From Nitrospirota bacterium (lineage in GTDB: Bacteria; Nitrospirota; Nitrospiria; Nitrospirales; Nitrospiraceae), in the NCBI GenBank assembly GCA_005877535.1, contig VBOM01000216.1, forward strand, positions 1-5,261: 5,261 nt of DNA. The letters are read 5' to 3'. Below are positions 1 through 5,167 of this stretch, in pieces. The translations under genes and the position numbers were made by a program. Each line of letters starts with the position of its first letter. Within the stretch, counting starts at the first letter, position 1. The notes under the pieces are model-generated. The model was not told the DNA's origin and did no database searches. It worked only from the letters and a program-made list of their open reading frames with translations.

Positions 1-350
1 CCGGTCAAGGTGATGATAAACCGCCCGATACCGACATAGGGAGTGACAAACGCCTCGATGGCATCCACTGCCTGCTGATCAACTTTGCCGTCAAGATCGA
101 GCGAGCGAATGGTAGCAACACCGCCCCACTCTCTATAGGGCTCACACCGGAGTGTTTCGTCATATAACTCGACTTGTTGAGACGCCTGGATAATGGCTGA
201 AGGGCCTCGATCGGAGCCTGGCACATAGCTGGAGGTATGTTCGCAAGGCACAGGCAGGACATAGACACCCGCCTGATCAGGATGGCACCAGGGCTCCTCG
301 AGCCCGAGAAAGTTCTGGTCGATACCTTCCCATCCGGCGGGAAGTGTCAT
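1..350 (-). CDS. speB: Agmatinase-family ureohydrolase, N-terminal part (runs off left edge)
   Basis: This frame is open from an ATG at 350 to the left edge, giving 116 codons. It begins MTLPAGWEGIDQNF and shows the N-terminal ureohydrolase pattern around residues 33-64: LPVPCEHTSSYVPGS, then RGPSAII, then AS followed by VELYDE. Agmatinases hydrolyse agmatine to putrescine and urea with a binuclear Mn centre; the metal-binding His and Asp residues lie further along the protein, outside the window. The gene starts 23 bp after the stop of the arginine decarboxylase, so the two are probably co-transcribed and catalyse consecutive steps. The Shine-Dalgarno is weak (GTGAG about 9 bases upstream). 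One oddity is Cys36 where the family usually has Tyr (PYE). It could instead be an N1-aminopropylagmatine ureohydrolase or another family member; the N-terminus alone cannot tell. Confidence 0.85.
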   Translation of the reverse strand, partial: MTLPAGWEGIDQNFLGLEEPWCHPDQAGVYVLPVPCEHTSSYVPGSDRGPSAIIQASQQVELYDETLRCEPYREWGGVATIRSLDLDGKVDQQAVDAIEAFVTPYVGIGRFIITLT

Positions 351-373
351 GGGCGTATACTCACGCGGTAGGA

Positions 374-940
374 CTACCGACGCCGCTTCGGTATATTTTC
401 TTCTGGAATGAACACGGCCAATGCGATCACTGTCGTCCAGCGATTGGGTTTTCCGATAGCGGACTGGGTGATGTTGAGGGTCCGAACGATCTTGCCGGCC
501 ATTTTGAAGACTTGTTCCCGTTCTTTCCAGGCGATGTTCGGATCGAACTCGACACCGAGTGTCGTGGCCAACATCTGCGCCGCCAAGTCTTCCGTATACT
601 CACCCGTCTCTTCATCGGTATCGCCATGCGCATGGTGTTCGGACAGATACCCATAGGTTCGACGATCAGTCGGGATCGCCAACCCAATCGACGCGGAGGC
701 CAGGCGATTCCTTTCATTCGTTTCCGACCGTGCCATCACACAGAATGTGATTTCACCAGGGTTCAATAATTTCTCGCCGCGCGCACGCGGGACAATTTTG
801 CAATTCGGCGGATAAATCGACGACACCGTGACGAGGTTACAATAGGCGACGCCGGCGCTACGCAAGGCTTGCTCGAAAGAGGCCAGCTTTTCTTTGTGGA
901 CTCCAACGCCTCGCGTCAGAAACATCTGCGTAGGTACCAT
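374..940 (-). CDS. pdaD: Pyruvoyl-dependent arginine decarboxylase proenzyme
   Basis: The 188-residue protein matches the archaeal-type PvlArgDC family, which decarboxylates arginine to agmatine using a covalent pyruvoyl group made by self-cleavage. The cleavage motif is visible as [11 protein letters not shown], so cleavage is expected between Ser40 and Ser41, with Ser41 becoming the pyruvoyl group of the larger chain. Glu101 in GYLSEHH aligns, by my reading, with the catalytic Glu109 of the Methanocaldococcus jannaschii enzyme. [20 protein letters not shown] (residues 71-90) is the conserved central strand region. The length is normal for the family. The ATG at 940 is supported by a strong AAGGAG eight bases upstream; Met6 is a less likely start. 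The agmatinase follows 23 bp downstream, giving a two-step arginine-to-putrescine route. I see no sign of damage. Confidence 0.93.
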   Translation of the reverse strand: MVPTQMFLTRGVGVHKEKLASFEQALRSAGVAYCNLVTVSSIYPPNCKIVPRARGEKLLNPGEITFCVMARSETNERNRLASASIGLAIPTDRRTYGYLSEHHAHGDTDEETGEYTEDLAAQMLATTLGVEFDPNIAWKEREQVFKMAGKIVRTLNITQSAIGKPNRWTTVIALAVFIPEENIPKRRR

Positions 941-948
941 CGTTCCTT

Positions 949-954
949 CTCCTT
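949..954 (-). promoter_or_regulatory. Shine-Dalgarno of pdaD
   Basis: On the minus strand AAGGAG lies eight bases before the ATG at 940. It is the clearest ribosome binding site in the window and fixes the decarboxylase start. Confidence 0.75.
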
Positions 955-1018
955 ACTTCGTCCAACCAATCGGGTAACGGCCGCCTCGTTAACTGAAATG
1001 CACGTCCATGGTAAACCT

Positions 1019-1048
1019 CATATAGGCACAGGGCCGCTGTTGTACCAA
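1019..1048 (-). promoter_or_regulatory. Weak sigma70-like promoter candidate for pdaD-speB
   Basis: On the minus strand TTGGTA (1043-1048, four of six consensus) is followed after 18 bases by TATATG (1019-1024, four of six). It would start transcription roughly 70 bases before the pdaD start codon. The match is modest and could be chance; its position in the only sizeable gap before pdaD is the main support. Confidence 0.25.
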
Positions 1049-1133
1049 GATTGGCTCAGCTTCGCAACATCCTGCGACAATTTTTTCTCTCGCATGCTTC
1101 GGAAAAACTATTTCAGTACAGGAGAACTTCGAT

Positions 1134-1156
1134 GGCCTGCACGTCTGAGACAGGCC
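1134..1156. repeat. Inverted repeat, 6 bp arms, 11 bp spacer
   Basis: GGCCTG (1134-1139) and CAGGCC (1151-1156) are perfectly complementary arms around an 11-base spacer, which itself contains GTCT and AGAC as a small nested palindrome. No T-run follows on either strand, so it is not a standard terminator. It could be an operator or a chance hairpin. Confidence 0.35.
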
Positions 1157-1251
1157 CCCTCTGGTCTGGCCCATATGGTTAGTTAATGCAACCAAACAGA
1201 CTGCAGAGACCAAAGGGACAGAACAGGCTGGCGGATTTTTTCAGTATCCTG

Positions 1252-2691
1252 CTAAGTCCCGGCAGGTGGTTTCAGGTTCAACACCAGCATGCGGGGCTCG
1301 GTCATATCCTCGATCGCGGCCTGAACCCCTTCACGCCCGAGCCCGGAGTCCTTTACGCCACCATACGGCATGTGGTCGGCGCGAAACGTCGGAATCTCGT
1401 TTGCCAGCACAGCCCCAACTTCAAGGTGCCGAAAGGCATGAAAAATTTTGTTCACATCCTGCGTGAACACCCCAGCTTGGAGCCCATAGTCAGACTGGTT
1501 GAGTGCCACGATCGCTTAACTGAAGTGCCGGTAGGGAGTTGCGGTTACCACCGGCCCAAACAGCTCTTGACAAGAGACTTTCATCGTTGGCGTGACGTGC
1601 GAGAGCACAGTCGCCTCCATCACCGAGCCCATGCGTTTGCCCCCTAGAAGTACCCGCGCCCCTTGCGACACGGCTTCCCCGACCCACGCCTCCACACGAT
1701 GGGTCGCTGCCGGATCGATCAGTGGTCCGACCACCGTCGAATCGTCGCTCGGGTCGCCGGCTTTCAGACGCGCGACTTGTAACAGGAGCTTCGTGGTGAA
1801 GAGGTCCGCGATGGAATGATGGACGAAGATTCGCTGAACGGAGATACAGGTCTGACCGGCATACCCGAACCCGCCGACTGCGCAGCGCTGTGCGGCCAAC
1901 TCGAGATCGGCATCGGGCTCCACGATCACCCCCGCGTTCCCGCCAAGTTCCAACACCACCTTCTTCTTCCCACACTTGGCCTTCAGCATCCATCCCACGG
2001 CGGCGCTGCCGGTAAAGCTCAGGAGTTTGAAGCGGGGATCGACGACAAGCTGTTCTGCCATCTTGTTGTCGCAGGGCAGAATGTTGAGTGCGCCAGGAGG
2101 AAGTCCTGCTTCCACGGCCACTTCGCCCAAGAGCAGCGCGGTCAGAGGTGTCTGTGGAGCCGGCTTGATAAGAATGGAATTGCCAGCGGCCAGAGCCGGC
2201 GCGACCTTATGGGCCACAAGATTTAAGGGGAAATTGAAGGGAGTGATCCCGAGCACCGGACCGATCGGAACCCGACGGAGAATGCCGAGATGGGAATCCG
2301 TTCCCGGCGTCCAGTCGAGAGGGATCACCTCGCCAGGAATTCGTTTGGCTTCTTCAGCCGCGATGGTAAATGTCTGGACAGCCCGATTCACCTCACGCTT
2401 CGCGTCGGCAATCGGTTTGCCTGCTTCAGCCGTCATCAGGCGGGCAAATTCCTCTCGTCGGTCATAAAGCCCGCCCGCGATCTTTTGCAACACATGATAG
2501 CGGGCGTGGGACGGCAAAGCCCCCATCACGACAGCAGCATCGACCGTCGATTGAATCGCAGCCTCGGCATCGGCGGAACTCGCGTTCGACACCTCGGCGA
2601 GTAGCTGACCCGTAAACGGATTGATCACAGGGACAACGGTCTCCCCGTGTCGCCACATACCTCCAATCAAGAATGGACGTGGTTCCTGCAC
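1252..2691 (-). pseudogene. NAD(P)+ aldehyde dehydrogenase interrupted by one in-frame TAA
   Basis: Read through the stop, this is a 479-codon aldehyde dehydrogenase of normal family length. The first 391 residues carry the active-site set: PFNFPLN with Asn153, LIKPA with Lys176, LELGGN with catalytic Glu248, GQTCIS with nucleophile Cys282, and QELFGP with Glu376 for cofactor binding. Codon 392 (1516-1518) is TAA. The same frame then continues at once with the expected C-terminal part: NQSDYGLQAGVFT, then PYGGVKDSGLGREG, ending at a TAG. Most relatives have Glu at this place (F-x-E-A), so GAA to TAA would explain it. The C-terminal style resembles the lactaldehyde, GAPN-like or semialdehyde dehydrogenase groups, but the substrate is not predictable. 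A truncated 391-residue product would lack the oligomerisation region and probably be inactive. The start is a GTG at 2691 without a clear Shine-Dalgarno, 27 bp after the preceding gene. Confidence 0.85.
1516..1518 (-). other. Premature TAA codon within aldehyde dehydrogenase
   Basis: The codons read CAC TTC AGT TAA GCG ATC GTG GCA on the minus strand, that is H-F-S-stop-A-I-V-A. Reading frame and protein similarity are identical on both sides, so this is a substitution and not an indel. An A at plus-strand position 1518 in place of C would account for it. There is no Shine-Dalgarno before the GTG at 1509, so separate translation of the C-terminal fragment is unlikely. Confidence 0.9.
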
Positions 2692-2718
2692 GAGAGCCGC
2701 CCCGCGGGTGGTGAATAC

Positions 2719-2988
2719 TCAGTCGGCTGATTTAGCCGATGCCGCAGGAGCTGGCTCAAGATTGGCAGCCTGTTGGGCGATACCGGCCTTGGCAACCAAA
2801 TCCTCTGTGCCCCAATCACGAATCGCCTCAAGGGTGAAGGCCTCATAGGTCGAGACACCGTGGCACGTCGGGCAATCCGGCATCGGCACCTTGCGATAGA
2901 AGACTTCTGACAAGCACGACATGCACATCCAATAGGGTGGTTCCCCGTCGCGTTGCGGAACTGACCAAAACGATTGTGTTGCAGACAT
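2719..2988 (-). CDS. Small protein with CxxC and CxxCH motifs, zinc-ribbon-like
   Basis: I do not recognise a named family for this 89-residue protein. It has two cysteine pairs, Cys22-x-x-Cys25 and Cys39-x-x-Cys42-His43, separated by 13 residues, in the context YWMCMSC and CPTCHG. That spacing fits a small zinc ribbon or rubredoxin-like knuckle. CPTCH also fits a c-type haem site, but there is no signal peptide, so cytoplasmic metal binding is more likely. The C-terminus (about residues 72-89) is Ala/Pro rich and probably disordered. The start is well supported by AAGGA six bases upstream, and it begins 9 bp after the DsbA-like gene. It sits between the thiol oxidoreductase and the aldehyde dehydrogenase in a tight operon; its role there is unknown. 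Confidence 0.75.
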   Translation of the reverse strand: MSATQSFWSVPQRDGEPPYWMCMSCLSEVFYRKVPMPDCPTCHGVSTYEAFTLEAIRDWGTEDLVAKAGIAQQAANLEPAPAASAKSAD

Positions 2989-2994
2989 AGGTAA

Positions 2995-2999
2995 TCCTT
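2995..2999 (-). promoter_or_regulatory. Shine-Dalgarno of the small CxxC protein
   Basis: AAGGA on the minus strand lies six bases before the ATG at 2988 and overlaps the TAA stop of the upstream DsbA-like gene (TAAGGA). This arrangement suggests translational coupling of the two genes. Confidence 0.6.
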
Positions 3000-3705
3000 A
3001 GTGAATGATGAATTGACTGTTCTCTGCCACCGCCGTTGACCCGTGAGGCTCGGTGGGTCCTCCCTGGGACCGTGGGGTAGTGGCCAACATGCGATCAATC
3101 TCCTCGGCAAACTCGCTGAACGGGACTGCGCCGGGAATCGCGATCGCCGGCTCTTTCTCAGTGGGCCCACCAGCCGTTCGCATCAGAATAAAACCTGGCG
3201 TGCCGTGAAATCCCCACCCGTTCGCCTCCTGACGATCCTGGAAAATGGATGCGAGATGTTGCCGCTCGTCGAAACACTTGGCAAACGCCGTCTGGTCCAA
3301 GCCAATCATCTTCGCGTAACCTTTGAACGATCCCGGGTCTAAGCGGCCTCGCTCGCTGAAGAGCCGATCGTGCATCGGCCAATATCGACCCTGGGCTCCG
3401 GCGCAGCGCGCCGCCACCGCAGCCTCAACACCGATCCCCTGGTCCGCTCGAGGATAGTCACGATAGACAAACCGTACTTTGCCCGTATCGATATATTTGG
3501 CCTGCAAGCGAGGCCAGGTCTCCTGAAAGAACTTCGCACAGTATCCACACGTGAAGTCAGAATACTCGATCAAGGTGATCGGTGCATCAGCGCTCCCTCT
3601 GATCCGTCCGTCGTCTGTGACCGACCCAGCACCAGCCTGAGTCAGCTGCACGAGCAACAGCAGCAGGACCGAGGCAACTGTGCGAAAGAGGTATACGCCC
3701 ATCAT
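2998..3705 (-). CDS. Secreted DsbA-like thiol:disulfide oxidoreductase
   Basis: The 235-residue protein has an N-terminal signal-like segment (hydrophobic core ASVLLLLLVQL at about residues 11-21, probable cleavage near TQA-GA at 24 or AGA-GS slightly later), so it should act outside the cytoplasmic membrane. A thioredoxin-fold domain follows: ITLIEYSDFTCGYCAKFF carries the redox pair Cys53-Gly-Tyr-Cys56. The GTPGF loop gives the cis-proline at residue 170. Cys101 and Cys144 form a possible second disulfide, as seen in several DsbA/BdbD/DsbG relatives. The tail after about residue 208 is low in complexity and probably flexible. Its ATG overlaps the stop of the DHS-like gene (ATGA), and there is no independent Shine-Dalgarno, so translation is probably coupled; a second ATG follows directly. 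Whether it oxidises or isomerises disulfides, and why it sits with polyamine genes, cannot be read here. Confidence 0.87.
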   Translation of the reverse strand: MMGVYLFRTVASVLLLLLVQLTQAGAGSVTDDGRIRGSADAPITLIEYSDFTCGYCAKFFQETWPRLQAKYIDTGKVRFVYRDYPRADQGIGVEAAVAARCAGAQGRYWPMHDRLFSERGRLDPGSFKGYAKMIGLDQTAFAKCFDERQHLASIFQDRQEANGWGFHGTPGFILMRTAGGPTEKEPAIAIPGAVPFSEFAEEIDRMLATTPRSQGGPTEPHGSTAVAENSQFIIH

Positions 3706-4808
3706 GTGCGTGGTGTGCGCTTTTGTTTTAAGCGCTCCAGCAAGCCGACCATCAGGAGAGGCCAGACAACCGTGGCATCGCTCAACACTTCAGCAAAGCG
3801 CCCGCCTTCTTCCGGCGGGACAAACTTTCCCCACGAAATGCCTTCTTGATAGGTACAGCCGCTCAACCCGCCCCAATAAGCCGGTTCCGGACAGATGCGC
3901 ACACCGTACCGGAATCGAGGTGGCTGTACATTGAGGCCGAGCCTCGTATTGCAGATCTCAATATAGGGGCCGACCTGTTGCGACCAATTGCGAGGCACTC
4001 CCCCGCCGATCGTAAAGATGCCACGCCGCTTGGCCGAGATGACATGGCTCGCATAACTGTTGAGATCGAGGTAGGGATTGAACGAAGGACAGGAGCGTTG
4101 AATCGCTCTCAGCACATCAAGATCACTGTCCCCTTTTACCTGTTCACGAACCCGAGCGAGTTCTCGACTCATGGCCCAGGTTCCAAGATCCAACCCCATC
4201 TCGGAATCGGTAAACGCAGGGATGAAGACTGGGACTTTTTTCAGATAGGCACTTTTGAGAATACCGGCTCCGTCATATTCTTCTGCGAGCGTCTTGCCAA
4301 GTTCACGGGTAAGGATTTCGGAGGAAATAGGCTGGTCCTGATCCATTCGCTTCATCGTTCGGGCGACCACATGCTCAACATAGTTGAGGTTGGACTCCAT
4401 CTCCAGCGTGTCGTAGACCCGATTGTACCCCTTCTTGAACAGCTCTTCATCAGACATGGACGAATGGTGCCGATAGTGTGTTTTCCCAACCGACTCAGTC
4501 AGCCCATGGGCGATCAATGCACCAGTCGAGACGACACATTGCACCATTCCATGATCGATCATCGAACTGATGATCTTGCCCATCTTGGCAATGGTCATCG
4601 CCCCTGACAGCGTCAACACGACGAAGCAGTCTGGGTCTTCGATCATTGCCCAAAGCACTTCATAGGCTTCGCCCAAGCTGCGGCCCCCAAAGGCTGTCTT
4701 TCGCATAGCGGTCAGCAGGCCGTCGAAGGACCCGATCTGTTCCGGGTCGAGAGGCTCAAGGGCTTCGAGTCCGTCTTGCGCCCCATCGTGGAATTCACGA
4801 GCACCCAT
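3702..4808 (-). CDS. Deoxyhypusine synthase-like protein (bacterial polyamine group)
   Basis: From the ATG at 4808 this is a 368-residue protein, very close to the 369 residues of human deoxyhypusine synthase (DHS). Family features in order: SGAMTIAKMG (68-77), VVSTGALIAHGL (92-103), the VPVFIPAFTDSEMGLDLG region (192-209), TIGGGVPRNW (266-275) and ISWGK (324-328). Lys328 aligns with catalytic Lys329 of the human enzyme; Trp326 and Glu322 also match conserved positions. DHS enzymes use NAD to move an aminobutyl group from spermidine. Bacteria lack eIF5A, so polyamine synthesis, for example homospermidine, is likelier than protein modification. Several substrate-side residues differ: the His288 position is Asn274, and the GSDSG Asp is Leu315. 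The frame is open to 5003, but the extra N-terminus lacks family similarity and contains the promoter. ATG 4808 has a modest AGGT site; ATG 4826 is the alternative. It is the first gene of the operon. Confidence 0.88.
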   Translation of the reverse strand: MGAREFHDGAQDGLEALEPLDPEQIGSFDGLLTAMRKTAFGGRSLGEAYEVLWAMIEDPDCFVVLTLSGAMTIAKMGKIISSMIDHGMVQCVVSTGALIAHGLTESVGKTHYRHHSSMSDEELFKKGYNRVYDTLEMESNLNYVEHVVARTMKRMDQDQPISSEILTRELGKTLAEEYDGAGILKSAYLKKVPVFIPAFTDSEMGLDLGTWAMSRELARVREQVKGDSDLDVLRAIQRSCPSFNPYLDLNSYASHVISAKRRGIFTIGGGVPRNWSQQVGPYIEICNTRLGLNVQPPRFRYGVRICPEPAYWGGLSGCTYQEGISWGKFVPPEEGGRFAEVLSDATVVWPLLMVGLLERLKQKRTPRT

Positions 4809-4853
4809 GGAGAGTCTACCTACCATAGAAGTGAAGGGAGAAATGGCGCATTC

Positions 4854-4883
4854 TTTATACACAACCGACGGTAGAGGCGTCAA
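4854..4883 (-). promoter_or_regulatory. Sigma70-type promoter of the DHS-like operon
   Basis: On the minus strand TTGACG (4878-4883, five of six consensus) is followed after 18 bases by TATAAA (4854-4859, five of six). Transcription would begin near 4847, leaving a leader of about 40 bases before the ATG at 4808. This supports 4808 over the far-upstream end of the open frame. I see no clear operator or riboswitch in the short leader. Confidence 0.6.
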
Positions 4884-5167
4884 CGAAGTTGCACCCAGAG
4901 AAATCCCTCGACGCATCCTGGTTCGTGAGTACGCATGCCAGTTCACCGAATTATCACAATTGACGAGAGGAAGGCGGCGGAGCGCGATCAACCAGATCCT
5001 CAACGACCGAGACGTGGATTAAAAAGACCTCCATGATGTACGCACTCAAATGCGCGGCCCGCCTCACTGGATGTGACCGTAAGAAGATCTACCGAGATGG
5101 GCTATCCCTGTGCCATGCTCAATTCAATGGCTGTGGGCCTCGGGGGGAATAATGGAGGAAGACAATC

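Larger units (their letters stand above)
941..1251. other. Intergenic gap between aldehyde dehydrogenase and pdaD
   Basis: This 311 bp gap separates the two halves of the minus-strand gene cluster. It contains the pdaD Shine-Dalgarno, a weak promoter candidate (1019-1048) and an inverted repeat (1134-1156). A 74-codon minus-strand frame (989-1213) has no recognisable motif and no clear ribosome site, so I do not call it. No convincing rho-independent terminator follows the aldehyde dehydrogenase on the minus strand. The size of the gap, against spacings of 27 bp or less among the genes to the right, suggests pdaD-speB may be a separate transcription unit. Confidence 0.6.

Noticed and set aside
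5..268. 87-codon minus-strand frame at the left edge
   Set aside because: It is a shadow of the agmatinase frame, which carries clear family motifs in the same stretch.
1062..1086. Plus-strand hairpin TCGCA/TGCGA followed by six T residues, terminator-like
   Set aside because: The stem is only 5 bp, the T-run is offset by three bases, and no plus-strand gene lies upstream to be terminated.
989..1213. 74-codon minus-strand frame in the gap before pdaD
   Set aside because: No motif, no ribosome site and no credible protein character; it fits a chance open frame.
2719..2988. c-type cytochrome call for the small protein because of CPTCH
   Set aside because: There is no signal peptide or other cytochrome feature, and a second CxxC pair 13 residues away fits a zinc knuckle better.
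3846..4607. Long plus-strand frame of 253 codons opposite the DHS-like gene
   Set aside because: It is antisense to a gene with clear family motifs, has no recognisable domain, and is a codon-bias shadow of the minus-strand gene.
4950..4958. Extended -10 like TGT-GATAAT on the minus strand upstream of the DHS operon
   Set aside because: There is no -35 at a suitable distance and a better complete promoter lies downstream at 4854-4883.
3702..5003. 433-residue version of the DHS-like protein starting at 5003
   Set aside because: The extra 65 residues lack family similarity, contain the best promoter in the window, and a start at 4808 gives the normal family length.
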